Shown piece by piece: positions 54,507 through 64,000 of a DNA stretch of 64,000 nucleotides. The stretch's first letter is position 1. Each line of letters begins with the position of its first letter. Under the pieces are notes generated by a model. That model was not told where the DNA came from. It made no database searches and saw nothing but the letters and a program-made list of their open reading frames with translations. The translations under genes and the position numbers were made by a program. Source of the stretch: Ctena decussata (lineage: Eukaryota; Mollusca; Bivalvia; Lucinida; Lucinidae); assembly GCA_963989385.1 (NCBI GenBank), contig OZ022506.1, positions 64,243,434 through 64,307,433 of the forward strand, in the 5' to 3' direction.

Positions 54507-54777
54507 GTTGTTGTTGTGTTATTGTTTTACGTCCACGGTAAACAGCTACATGCATGGCTATGTCAGGACGGTCAGTTAATTTAACTACTATATTCCTGGG
54601 CAGGCTTAGCCATCCAAAGGGGTCAACTAGTACTAATTTACTTTCGCCAGTAACTGACAAATGCCCTTCTTAACTCAGCGCAAGCGGAAATGAGAGTAAG
54701 TGGCCAGACCGCTTATCGAACCCGGGACCTCTGTTTTTTTAGTCAGACGCGCCACCGACTGCACTATGTGGCTCAGC
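54507..54777 (-). mobile_element. tRNA-headed SINE, family S4, with 13-bp target duplication
   Basis: AAGCCTGTGGTAT flanks both ends (54494-54506, 54778-54790). Reverse strand: GCTGAGCCACATAGTGCAGTC head with GGTGGCGCGTCTGAC, B box GTCCCGGGTTCGATAAGC, body AGGCTTAGCC..GCCCAGGAATA, then CCGTCCTGACATAGCCATGC and a tail of GTAAAACAATAACACAAC. An essentially complete SINE with a textbook target duplication. Confidence 0.92.
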
Positions 54778-54790
54778 AAGCCTGTGGTAT

Positions 54791-54949
54791 AGAGTATAAC
54801 TGGTAATTGGTAATGATTACAAGTCAATGAAGGAATTAGTGTACTTTTGTTGCTTCCAAATGTGTTTGTTTTCAGAATCTTGTGTGTTGTCCTTGATCAT
54901 CACATATTTTGTAATTAAATACGGATTTTATGGAAAACAAAAAGAATTC
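54791..54949. other. Spacer between two S4 SINEs
   Basis: AT-rich, no feature. Confidence 0.5.
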
Positions 54950-54965
54950 TTCTATATTTAAGTAG

Positions 54966-55246
54966 TAGTTGTTTTGTTGTTGTTTTATTGTTTTACGTCC
55001 ACGATAAAAAGCTATGGTCATGTAGGAACGGTCCGTTACCCTAACCACATTATTCCTGGGCAGGCTTAGACCTCCTAAGCGGTTAACCAGTACTAAGCAC
55101 ACATACTTGAAATCACCAGCCACTGACAACTGCCCTTCTTGGATCAGCAGAAGGAGAAACAAAGTATGGGCCGGACCGAGTATCGAACCAGGGACCTCTG
55201 GCATTTGAGTCAAAATACGCTACCGACTGCGCTACGCGGCCTGGCC
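54966..55246 (-). mobile_element. tRNA-headed SINE, family S4, second copy
   Basis: Reverse strand: GGCCGCGTAGCGCAGTCGGT head, GAGGTCCCTGGTTCGATACTC B box, then the S4 body (AACCGCTTAGGAGGTCTAAG) and GTAAAACAATAAAACAAC tail. The flanks TTCTATATTTAAGTAG and TTCTAACTTTAAATAAG look like a decayed target duplication, so it is older than the first copy. Confidence 0.85.
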
Positions 55247-56284
55247 TTCTAACTTTAAATAAGTTTTATTCAAATAGGAAGGTAAACTGTTAAGATTGCA
55301 TAGGCCTAGAAAAGGATGAATGGATGGCAATTGTAAAATACTGATATTATCCCACACATGTTGTGTTTCCTGAATTGATTTTTTTCCAATAAGACACTTA
55401 CATGAAACTGAATTACAATGTACTTTTATGAAAAAGAAGAAACTGAATTTCAAAGTACGTTTATGAAACAATAAGAAATAGTATCTAGTAAATACGACCA
55501 AACACTTTGTCTGTGAAACCAGTAAATGCTTTTAAATAAGACAGTTGGCACAGACCCTGATCAGACTGTTGCAATCAGTAGTCTAATTTGGATCTACACT
55601 GTTTGTACAGGCATAACAACTATTGTTGAAATATTTAAGTCCAGGTTTTACAAACTCCAGAGTCCAAAGTCCAGGTTTTACAAAGTCTGATGTCCAGGTT
55701 TTTCACAGTCCGAAGTCCAGAGTCCAAGTCCAGTCCATATTTTACATAATGCCCGCGAATTGTGCATGTCGTTATTTGATCTTATTTGACAGTGGACAAT
55801 TAAGAAACATTCAAATACAACGGATAAATAAATAAAATAATAATAAAAATCACTCATGTTTTTAGTAAGGCAAAAGATGCTAGACATGTTCGATTATTTG
55901 GTGTGCCAAATATGGCGTGTCGTTATTTTACGGTGAAAGTAGACTGTTTCAGTGCTATATCAGTTAATATTAAATTTTAATTTTTTAAGGCTGTGAACGA
56001 GTCTAAGGTAAAAGAAACAGTCGAACAAAGTTACGCCCCGTAGACGCTCTCCACATACTGGTTCTCCGCTAGCAATAATGAACTATTCTCGACGCTGGGA
56101 ACAATTTTAGCGGCTTCCGCTTGAGTGCGCATGACAGGAAGTGCGAATCCATCTGAATACATAGGCTTGCCGGCCGAAGCCGGCAAGCGAAAAATAGCCA
56201 GACAATGCACGGGATAATACAGATTCAGTATTGGCACAAATAGGGTTCCATAGCCCCCCCCCCCCCCACACACACACACCACCT
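55247..56284. other. Low-complexity and unassigned sequence
   Basis: At 55640-55735 GTCCAGGTTTTACAAA and AGAGTCCAAGTCCA repeat irregularly. At 56165-56186 CTTGCCGGC/GCCGGCAAG is a small hairpin. A C run with (CA)n lies at 56254-56280. A 153-codon minus-strand frame (56031-56492) crosses this run and the S3 SINE; I do not accept it as a gene. Confidence 0.5.
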
Positions 56285-56490
56285 TCCATTGATTGATTGA
56301 TTGGTTTGGGTCTAACGACCCTTTGAGACAGTATTTCAGTCTATATTGGGCTGTCTCCCAGAGAGAGGGGAAAAAAGAGAGAAATGATAGACGAGAAAAA
56401 TATCCAAACAACCCCCATCCGCATCTACCGCATCTACTGCAAGCACAGTCGGCCCTTGTCCTACTATTCAAATCAGTAGGACGCCCCGGC
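56285..56490 (-). mobile_element. SINE-like element, family S3 (minus strand)
   Basis: Reverse strand: CAGTGCCGGGGCGTCCTACT, TCTCTGGGAGACAGCCCAAT, ATAGACTGAAATACTGTC, GTCGTTAGACCC and an (AATC)n tail. Same order as 1540-1741. Confidence 0.65.
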
Positions 56491-56544
56491 ACTGGAAGTT
56501 ACACGCACCACCACACCACTTTCCATCCTTACCCCACCTTCATA

Positions 56545-56880
56545 TGGGGATAACCTCCAACTATAGTCATGTTTGGTATCAAATCGGAGGTCTTCACGAA
56601 AACATTATTATTTGATGACTCACATGGGAAATATCCAATTTCCAAAGTGAAACTCGTCTCAAGCTCCTAATGTGGTCATCGGGGGTCAGCCTCTATTACA
56701 GCCATGTTTGGAATCGAATCGAAGAATTCTACGAGATGACCTACACGAGACACTACGTCAGTTATTCCCAACTTCTCTCCAAACAGGGATGATTACAGCC
56801 TCTAAGTGCAGCCATGTTTGGAATGAAATAAAAGATTTTGAAAAGAATTTTAAAGTTAATGCATTAAAAATGACAACCGT
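56545..56880. repeat. Inverted relative of 19815-20058 plus 23357-23430
   Basis: In reverse complement it runs from TAATGCATTAAC..AAAATTCTTTTC and TTCCAAACATGGCT to AGTCATCAAATAA, and then directly to TAATGTTTTCGTGAAGACC. The 3.3-kb CACTG element is missing here, so this is its empty site. Confidence 0.86.
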
Positions 56881-56899
56881 CAGAATAATACATAATAAT

Positions 56900-57133
56900 T
56901 GAGCCGCGACACGAGAAGCCAACAAGGTTGTGCGCTCAATGCAGACTCAGATCAGCCTGGGTATCCGCCAAGTGTGCTGAGAATCTTTGCAGTGCGCTTA
57001 AAATGTAGCTAAGGGTCTAAGCTACCTCCATGCGGACAGGGAAGACTCTTATCAGACTGGGCGGATGCCCAGGCTGATCTGAGTCTGCGCTGGGCGAACA
57101 ACAACTTTGTTGGTTTTGTCGTGTCGCGGCTCA
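56900..57133. mobile_element. TGAGCCGCGACACG MITE, copy in P4
   Basis: Same ends and subfamily middle (AGTGTGCTGAGAATCTTTGC) as 25015-25251, in the same flanking context (AATACATAAT). Confidence 0.87.
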
Positions 57134-57672
57134 ATTATTTAGTATAAGTTTCATAGAATACCATTCACTGTTTACTTAGTTATGGGTAAATTTGTTGATT
57201 TTAAATTGATTCAAGGACAATAACTCATGCACTATATACTGATGTCATTCTGACACAACTTTATGTGAACAACTGGTTTATGGTGATACACATTTATTTT
57301 AAGTTTCATTAAATTCTGATAATTGGTTACTTAGTTATGTCTCATTTTAAATATTGTTTCGAAACCAATTCAAGGGCGATAACTCATGCATTACTGAAGC
57401 AAGTCTGACGAAATTTCACATGCATCAGCACCTTAAATATATATATACATGAAATTCCGTTCAATTGTTACTTAGTAATTGCTCCGGACAGACGGACGGA
57501 CGGAAAGGCGGACGGACGGTAGTACGGACGGACATGGACATGGACAAAACTATATTCTTCCGCCTTCAGTAGTTTAAACGTATTTTATTGTCTTTGTACA
57601 CAAAGTGCAAACAATGGGGTTCGGGCTACAAGTTCTCTCAACATTAGTTACAGCCCTTCCCCTTCGGTGGCG
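57134..57672. repeat. CCGCCTTCGGTGGCGG repeat with an 80-bp insertion
   Basis: Counterpart of 25252-25640. About 57570-57655 (GTAGTTTAAACG to AGCCCTTCC) is absent from the other copies. The CGGACGGA run is at 57490-57535. Confidence 0.7.
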
Positions 57673-57999
57673 GATAACACCGTTCTTAAGTTCCGCTATC
57701 CTTGGCCCTAGGGTAGCCGGGGCTGCAAATAGCTGATGCATTATTTACAAATATCCCAGAAAAGCCGAATGCAAGGGATGGTTGCGTTGTCCAAAATATT
57801 CAGAGTAACCACAGTACATGAAAACCATTCCAGACCGCACCTGAAAAGAGGATCTGGTTTTACACATTTATGCCTGTATTTCTACAATAGTCTCTCCCGT
57901 CTGCAAAGTGGGGCAAAGAATAAAGGAGACTTTACCTCCATTCCAATTCCAATCCATTTCATTCCTTTGCATGAAATAAATTATGTCATTTTTACTCTG

Positions 58000-58140
58000 G
58001 CTCTGCTATAATGCAGAAGGTCAAGAGTTCGAATCCCCGTTGGGCCAGCCAGCGACTAAACTCTCTGTCAACCGGCCAGCAGTAAATGGGTACATTTTTC
58101 GAATCAGGGAAGGCTACGAAAAGAGATTGAAGGGCTCCGC
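58000..58140 (+). mobile_element. S5 SINE fragment
   Basis: GAGTTCGAATCCCCGTTGGG and CAGTAAATGGGTACA; counterpart of 26158. It is cut short by the next S5 copy. Confidence 0.65.
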
Positions 58141-58154
58141 CTGTCAAATGTTGT

Positions 58155-58445
58155 GCTCTCTGTAGAGAGGCGCGGTAGTCGAGTGGTTAGAGTGGCTCGG
58201 CCATTGTGCAGAAAGTCACCTGAAGGTCGTGAGTTCGCGGCTCACCGTCGCCATCCGACGACTGGAAAATTCTCTCTGTCAACCCAGCAGTAAATGAGTA
58301 TTTTTTCGAATAGGGAAGGATAGAGGCTACGAAAAGACATTGACGGGGTGCGCCTGTCAAATGTTGTGCCCAAGATATAGTGGGTTTCTAACACCCACTG
58401 CCTCAACGGTCATTAGGCTACGGGATACCTACCACGTACTAAATC
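58155..58445 (+). mobile_element. S5 SINE, near full length
   Basis: Head GCGCGGTAGTCGAGTGGTTA (A box) with GTCGTGAGTTCGCGGCTC (weak B box), a long class-II-like variable arm, then CTGTCAACCCAGCAGTAAAT, CCTGTCAAATGTTGTGCCC and the 3' end GGCTACGGGATACC. The head resembles a Leu/Ser-type tRNA. The best copy for defining the family. Confidence 0.75.
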
Positions 58446-58849
58446 TCAGACTGTAACGATATTGAAAGAAATATACTGCATTAAATGCAAACTCTGTAGA
58501 TCCTGATCTGACGCCGCGTGTTGCGGCGTCTGATCTGGGTCTACACTGTTTGCAAAGCTCCTAGGTGCCCACTTACTAAAAGATCCTATTGTTATGTGAT
58601 GTAACTCAGGATTATCTCACTGAGCGATTTAAGAATTAGAACATCAAAATGGACTCACTTCAGTCCATTATAAAACGGTCGTAGTTATGCCCGAGGCCTT
58701 TACCCTTTGAATCATTGACTCGTCCAGGTGAGAAACAATCCATTATGGTAATAGGTGTTTAGGATCAGTATTGCCTCCCTCTGAATATTAAGTGGACTCT
58801 TCTATTGATTTTGGACTGGTTTATTATTTTACAATAGGGGTTTTTGTTA

Positions 58850-59340
58850 AAATTTTCTGTAAGTACAAATCTTTACACCCCTTAATATCTTAAATTGACT
58901 CGTCCGTCAATGAGTATTGAACAGTCCATTATTGAAAATGGGGGTGTCAGAAAGGCATTTGCATTTTTCACCCTCGTATATTGAAAATGGACTCTTCCAT
59001 CTACGCCTTTGGATCATTCCATTATCCAGAGGGGTGTTACTATAAATCATTTCACCACTTTATTAGATTGACTATTCCATCATAGAGCCGTCTATTAATT
59101 TGTAATAGGGGTGTTTGATAAAAAATCTCGGGCAACATCATGAATGATTTAAATGAACTCTTCTTCCATTGACATTGGAATTTGGCAATTTTGAGTAATG
59201 TCGCAAACTGCACAGGATAAGTGGGAGTTGAGCGATGTTCACCAAGTCATGCTGCGCTGACTGCATTGATAATGAAATGATGGGTGACACTCAAACAGAC
59301 AAGCCTGCTTCGTAGCATCGATAAATGGAACACTGCGATA
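58850..59340. repeat. Tandem array and tail of copy P4
   Basis: Same as 26820-27310. The MULE target TTAAGTCCTTTCCAACAGTA is intact at 59341-59360. Confidence 0.8.
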
Positions 59341-60060
59341 TTAAGTCCTTTCCAACAGTATTTCAGTCATATCAGGGCGCTGAACGGATTTGGGTCAGAT
59401 TTAATCAGAATGAACCTTTAACAACGTTGTTTTCAAATGTAAGCAATGTAAACCATCCAAGATGCTCGCAAGCTGCCTTTACAAAAATAGCAAAACACAA
59501 AAATGACAATACTGATAGACCACCTTTGTGTCAGAATGATACTTGCAAATGTCTAAGATGGCTGCCATCTACCGTTAATAAAGACAGCAAAATACATGAA
59601 CATGGCATTATCTCAAAAAACCGCTGAAGGTATTTTTTCCAAAACTATATCAGAATGAAAGCATCACGTTTGCGCGACTATACCTGAAAATTTTCCAGTA
59701 CATATCTGGGTCCGCGGATTTAAGTTGAAGCGCTTCTGTTTCACATACTGAGAGGCAGTTTTTAATTTTAATTGTGAAACTTTTTCATCTAACAAAGGCA
59801 AACTGACTTTTAAACTTCAAAAAAGAAAATGGTGTACAGTTATATTGTACCTTGCTAACAATAGGGGTAAACTTCGGACATTGAAATATCCGAGGTTTGA
59901 TGAAATACCCGTAAAACAGTCGGGCAGAGAAAGAAAAAATAGTCGCACATTCAAAGTATGAAAATAAGTCGCATTTCGTATGGTTAAAAGAAAGTCGTAC
60001 ATAAGTATGGCGTCCATCAGAGGAAGCCTTGCATGAAGCCATTTCACTAAGAGGATAATA

Positions 60061-60209
60061 AAACATTCTTTTCCGGTGTTTTAACGTTTGCCCAAGCCCT
60101 CGTGTATTTACATGTTGCAGCCCTCACCGCTGCGCTGCGCGGTGAGGGCTGCAACATGTTAATACACGAGGGCTTGGGCAAACGTTAAAACACCGGAAAA
60201 GAATGTTTT
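60061..60209. repeat. Long palindrome (copy P4), one module per arm
   Basis: AAACATTCTTTTCCGGTGTT..GCAGCCCTCACCGC meets its complement around TGCGCTGCGC. The arms are almost perfectly symmetrical, likely the ancestral form. Confidence 0.92.
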
Positions 60210-60339
60210 ATCGCCATTGTTATATACCTTCTTACGGAAGCCATCTTGATTCCAGAGCTCTGCAGACGACACGAAAGCGGGTTTTAATGGTGTTTAAGCC
60301 CTGGCGCACCCGTGTTTTAACAGTGTTGAAACCCTGTGT

Positions 60340-61009
60340 CAGCGATTCTATCGCATTGCGACAATTAAAAATAGAAGGAAACTAACGTAAACTGCTGTCG
60401 ATTACAAAACGGTTGTAGTCTCATTAGGTATATAACAATGTCGTTTAATTTTTAGCTTATATCATAGTTGCACTCTGTTGACTTTGGGAATTCCTAGCTT
60501 GTAAGTCCAATTCTGTCAATTTGTATCAAAACTTGCTTACACTTTCTTCTCACCCTGCTACCGTGGAAGCGCCATGCAGGTGCGACATTGCATTCCTTGG
60601 AATTTTTATTTCAGGCCCGGATTTAGACCACGACTACCTCGAGGGGCTCTCTCTGGACAACAGGTGGGATTTAGGGCCCAAAGAAAGATGTCATAGTCAG
60701 GGTGCATGATAAATATAGTATTCGATGAAAATCAAGATGATACCATGCTTACTGCCTTTAAATATATGTTTTGCATCTCATTGAAATCGCCTCGCCGAGG
60801 CGATTCCAGTGAGATAACACAACAGATATTTCAATCAGACCTTATGGAATATCTCTCAAAAATATCATCGGGTGCTCCTTATTACCTACAATCCTGCATT
60901 ATATTGGACACAGGGGCTTAAGCTCCAAAGCCCCCCACCCCCCACGGATCCGGTGCTGTTATTTTAGAATGATATCGTATTAAACCAGATACCATCTGCT
61001 GAAAACTAC
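60340..61009. other. ~670-bp insertion specific to P4
   Basis: P1 and P2 read TTGAAGCTCTGTTTTAAGTATTTGGGCTGCGCC. P4 departs after GTGTTGAA and returns at GGGCTGCGCC. Inside are a GAAATCGCCTCG/CGAGGCGATTCC hairpin (60774-60815) and a CAGGGGC..GGATCCGG fragment (60910-60950). No termini identified. Confidence 0.6.
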
Positions 61010-61390
61010 GGGCTGCGCCGTAAGAAAGACTATGTTCCTATGTGTGGAGCCGGGTCATCCGTTACATCGATTGATTGTAGTCGCCAGCATTCAGTAATCA
61101 GGCATCTTGGCAATGTCAAAGTGCTGTATGACTCCGCGGGGTTGTATGGGTCTCCACTGTTTGCCTTTTTTTTTGTTTTATAGCAGGAATCTATAATCGT
61201 TTCTGTTGTGCTCCTGTTTTTGCTTGTACGACAGCGTACTAATCAGCATCGAAATGATGTCTAATCAACGTCATTTCGACGCTGTATGTCGCATGTCTCT
61301 ACACGATTCGCCCGAAACCATCATGCCCATATAAGCTGTCGAATGTTCGAACCTGTTTTTTTTTGCTATCTTCCTTTCTTTTTTATCATA

Positions 61391-61710
61391 TAGTTTATTT
61401 TCCATAGTTACATACATGGCATACTGTAGTAATACATCTACGAAAAGTGAATTTTCAAAAGCTCACGTCTTTTCTGTTTTTATAAAACTGTGCATTCATT
61501 TATGACCTTATGCATATTTAACGCATTCTTTAGGTGCGACATGACCTTTTTTATGCTGATGCGCCGTATAGACCATATCACTCACCCTTTTTTCTATTCT
61601 AAGGGAAGTTACTGTTATATATTGTCTGAAATCTTCTCTTGTTTCAGTACTGCCGCATGACGATTAGCGGAGGCTACATGCATCTTGGAATCCTTCCACA
61701 CACACTCACA
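61391..61710. repeat. Compound repeat P4, counterpart of 8530-8850
   Basis: CTCACCC..TTCTATTCTAAGGGAAGT and CTTGTTTCAGTACTGCCGCATGA match P1. The S2 SINE and CCGAGGT MITE of P1 are missing after this point. Confidence 0.7.
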
Positions 61711-61713
61711 CAG

Positions 61714-61830
61714 TTTTTTTTCTTTTTTTTTTTTAACATTTAAGGGTGCCTGGTTTAATTTCACAAGTGGTGCCACCACTTGTGAAATTAAACCAGGCAC
61801 CCTTAAATGTTAAAAAAAAAGAAAAAAGGC
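61714..61830. repeat. Near-perfect palindrome with 3-nt spacer
   Basis: TTAACATTTAAGGGTGCC..TTTCACAAGTGGT and ACCACTTGTGAAA..GGCACCCTTAAATGTTAA meet around GCC at 61772-61774. Arms are about 53 bp. One further direct copy of the right arm follows at 61829-61870. Confidence 0.92.
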
Positions 61831-61857
61831 ACCACTTGTGAAATTAAACCAGGCACC

Positions 61858-61966
61858 CTTAAATGTTAAAAAAAAAAGAAAAAAAAGAAGAAAAAAAAAG
61901 AAGAAAAAAAAAAGGGAAGAAAAAAAAAAAAAAAAAAGGGGAGTAAAAAAAAAAAAAAAAAAAAAA
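61858..61966. repeat. A-rich (A/G) low-complexity tract
   Basis: Runs of A broken by G, GAAG and GGGAG. It replaces the plain poly(A) at 9720-9741. Confidence 0.9.
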
Positions 61967-62088
61967 TCAGTTTTCATGTAAAAAGTGTAATCATAAAAAA
62001 GTCTGTCTTTTCTGAATCACGAAGTGATTTTGAAGTCTTTTTATGGTACCTTGAACATGTGAGGATTTGATATTTCTTATCCAAAATA

Positions 62089-62278
62089 TCCGATGACTGG
62101 AAAACTCTCTCTGTCAACCCAGCAGTAAATGGGTACCTTTTTCGAATCAGGGAAGGATAAGGCAGCGAAAGGAGAGAGATGGGCTCCGCCTTTCATCAGG
62201 GGTGTCCAAGATATAGTAGGTCTCTAACTCCCACTGCCCCTACGGCTAGTAGGCTATGGGAAACCTTTACATTTACCT
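62089..62278 (+). mobile_element. 5'-truncated S5 SINE with 12-bp target duplication
   Basis: TTATCCAAAATA flanks it (62077-62088, 62279-62290). P1 and the 41-kb copy read TTATTCA(G/A)AATAAATAG without the insert. It starts in the middle of the family (TCCGATGACTGGAAAACTC) and keeps the 3' end GGCTATGGGAAACC. 5' truncation plus target duplication indicates LINE-driven retroposition. Confidence 0.9.
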
Positions 62279-62726
62279 TTATCCAAAATAAATAGCTTTA
62301 ACACCCACTGCCCCCCAACGCCACTCAGCTATGGACAACCGTTCTAAAATCTCAAGGGAAAGATACTGGGACCATCACGGTTTCCTAAAAAAAAATGTTG
62401 TATAAAAGCAGTAAATGCAGCAAAACTCTGTAGGCCCTGATCTGGTGACCGCGTTCTGTGTCGTCTGGTCAGGGTCTACACTTTTTGCCAAGATTTCGAT
62501 ATCAAAAGGTGAAAGCCCACTCACTTTAATTGTAATCTGACCTGAGTGATTACCAGGATTATCCCAACGAGCGTCACTTGAACATTAATCCTTTCATTCG
62601 GATTATCCCATTGCATTCTGGGTATTTTTTGTCGTCTGCTGAAATTGTCGTCTGCATAAAAAATCAAGACTATTTTGACAATATTAGTCTAACTAACTCT
62701 TGTAGAAATGATGTTTAGGCACCAAA

Positions 62727-62793
62727 CAGTTTGGATCTCAGATCAGGCCCCACGATTGTGGGGCCTGATCTGGATCCAAACTGTTTGCCCAGA
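62727..62793. repeat. GATCTGGATCC hairpin
   Basis: CAAACAGTTTGGATCTCAGATC and GATCTGGATCCAAACTG are inverted around AGGCCCCACGATTGTGGGGCCT. Confidence 0.85.
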
Positions 62794-62859
62794 TACCCCT
62801 AAAGGGGTATCCCGAAAGGAATGGGTTAATCAATATGTAAGGACCTTTCCATCTTCGTG

Positions 62860-63430
62860 GCATCAGATTAGTGAGTAATGTTCGAGGCTTTGAATAATTG
62901 ACTCGTCCAATTTTTGAAATCGACTAAATCGTTTTTGTATGCGAAGCAGTCCATTATGCAAAACAGGGGTGTTATATCCCCTAAATATTTCGAATGGACT
63001 CTTCTATTAATTTTGGACTGGTTTATTATTTTAGAGTGGGGGCCTTTGTAACAAATATTTACTACTATAAATCTTTGCGCCCCTAAAGATGTTAAATTGA
63101 CTCGTCCATGAACGATTATAGAACAGTCCAATATTAACAATAGGTGTTAAAAGAGTTCATTACATTTTTTACTTCCCCTGAATATATAAAATGGACACTC
63201 CCAAATTGTCTTTTGGTCAGTCCATTATCTAGAAGGGCACTTATTAAATAATTTTACCCAGATATAAAATTTGACTTTTCCATCATAGAGCCGTCCATAA
63301 TTTATTACAGGGGTGTCATCTAGTAGATGAAAAAAAACGGCAGCACAGTTTACCTAACTCCCTGAATGATTTAAATGGACTCTTCTATCTTTGACATTGG
63401 GTCATTCTATTTATTAGAAAAGGCGTTCTA
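62860..63430. repeat. Degenerate ~110-bp tandem array
   Basis: Counterpart of 10790-11390 and 42230-42800. Confidence 0.78.
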
Positions 63431-63626
63431 CTAGATTGTAAATACTTAAAATATGCTCACCAAGTAATTTTCATGAGTCCGTAAGCTTTCACTCTCGCTC
63501 ACTTGGCTTTTACATCGATAATTTAACAGTGAGTGATGCTCAGGCAGATATATAAATGTATATGCAGCAGACAGACAACGTTGTATCGACATTAAAGAAA
63601 AGCGACGTTGAAACAATGCTTATTTA

Positions 63627-63786
63627 GGGATAACTGTACTCAGATTGTCAACTGGGGAGGTACATCGTCGGTTCTATGGTCCCAAATTTAGTTTTGCGTA
63701 CGTATTAGCGTCTGCGTAAGACGAAATTTGCGATCACAGAACCGACGATTTACCTCCCCAAATGACAATTTAAATACAGTTATCCC
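63627..63786. mobile_element. Foldback element, complete form
   Basis: GGGATAACTGTACTCAGATTG..GAGGTACATCGTCGGTTCT is mirrored by AGAACCGACGATTTACCTCC..ATACAGTTATCCCC. Arms are about 75 bp. The copy at 11663 keeps only the left arm. Confidence 0.88.
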
Positions 63787-64000
63787 CATTCTAATGCACT
63801 TTTCACATGTTCACCTTTAAAAGTGCAACTACTTGATTCCAAATCAAGCGCTTTCAGCAACGTAAATCCAGACGTGAGCCAATGAGAAGCAACGATGCGA
63901 AATGACAGTATATTCTCAGATTTACTGTCGCAAATTTTTGGCGTTATCCAGTCAGACGTTGCTTATATACCCAAGCGCATTAGAATCATAGTTGTCTGCC
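63787..64000. repeat. Flank shared with 13508-13740, runs off the window
   Basis: CATTCTAATGCACTTTTCAC onward matches 13508-13740 with scattered substitutions. The window ends inside it. Confidence 0.75.

Larger units (their letters stand above)
57673..58840. repeat. Compound repeat copy P4, left part
   Basis: Collinear with 25641-26800 but without the S1 SINE: TAGTCTCTCCCGTCTGCAAAGTGG is uninterrupted at about 57889. It contains S5 SINEs (58000, 58155) and the hairpin at 58490-58553 (TGATCTGACGCCGCG). Confidence 0.75.
59341..61390. repeat. Compound repeat copy P4, middle part
   Basis: Collinear with 6983-8360 and 27311-28760, but interrupted at about 60340-61009. Confidence 0.75.
62291..63606. 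repeat. Compound repeat copy P4, right part
   Basis: Collinear with 10110-11650 and 41630-42886. It contains the GATCTGGATCC hairpin (62727-62793), the tandem array (62860-63430) and CACTCTCGCTCACTTGGC. Both S6 fragments of P1 are absent, giving their empty sites. Confidence 0.78.

Noticed and set aside
56031..56492. A 153-codon minus-strand frame
   Set aside because: It runs through a C/CA microsatellite and the S3 SINE, has glycine and cysteine runs from simple sequence, and shows no domain.
58165..58250. A possible Leu/Ser tRNA gene
   Set aside because: The acceptor arms do not pair, the B box is altered, and a SINE body follows directly; other copies show it is a SINE head.

Overview
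The window looks like gene-poor, repeat-dense animal nuclear DNA, most likely from a bivalve mollusc. That rests on recognising repeat types I associate with clams: the TGAGCCGCGACACG foldback element, the GCTCACCTGAG element with its internal ~145-bp repeats, and tRNA-headed SINEs whose tails read GATATGACTGAAATACTGTT. It is AT-rich, has no long open reading frame, and I found no intact protein gene, rRNA or canonical tRNA. The only protein remnant I can defend is the 3' end of a Mutator-like (MULE) transposase at about 4.68-4.97 kb, broken by an in-frame stop.

Layout. 0.1-3.2 kb is one large imperfect inverted repeat with SINEs and a small foldback element in it. 3.9-11.6 kb is copy P1 of a compound, non-coding repeat (degenerate ~110-bp tandem array, 80-bp-armed palindrome, SINE, hairpins, second tandem array), split by a 2.5-kb MULE-like element with 11-bp target duplications. 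11.8-13.5 kb is an inserted TIR element holding a GC-rich foldback and two TIR units with tRNA-like cores. 15.4-15.8 kb is a TIR element with a palindrome repeated at exactly 21 bp. 16.7-18.5 kb is a diverged relative of 48.4-50.7 kb.

18.24-41.13 kb is a head-to-tail tandem duplication of an 11,385-bp unit whose copies are almost identical (I noticed two substitutions, a 16-versus-14 T tract and a 128-bp hairpin difference at the end). Each copy carries a 3.3-kb element with CACTG termini and a TAAT target duplication, a nested Tc1/mariner-like element, a 913-bp ATTCGT-rich TIR element, several SINEs and copy P2 of the compound repeat. 41.1-43.7 kb is the rest of the second P2 copy. 44-48 kb holds a minisatellite, a TIR element with 16-bp subterminal repeats and 8-bp target duplications, and two MITEs with clear target duplications. 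51-56 kb is sparser, with SINEs and inverted fragments related to 19.8-25 kb. 56.9-63.6 kb is copy P4 of the compound repeat.

There are no genes acting together here. What can be read is insertion history: related copies within the window supply empty sites that define element boundaries and target duplications, notably for the MULE-like element, the 3.3-kb CACTG element, a 204-bp SINE and several SINE fragments. I did not find a new molecular system; the best leads are the structured non-autonomous elements and the near-identical duplication. Superfamily names are inferences from termini and target-duplication length.
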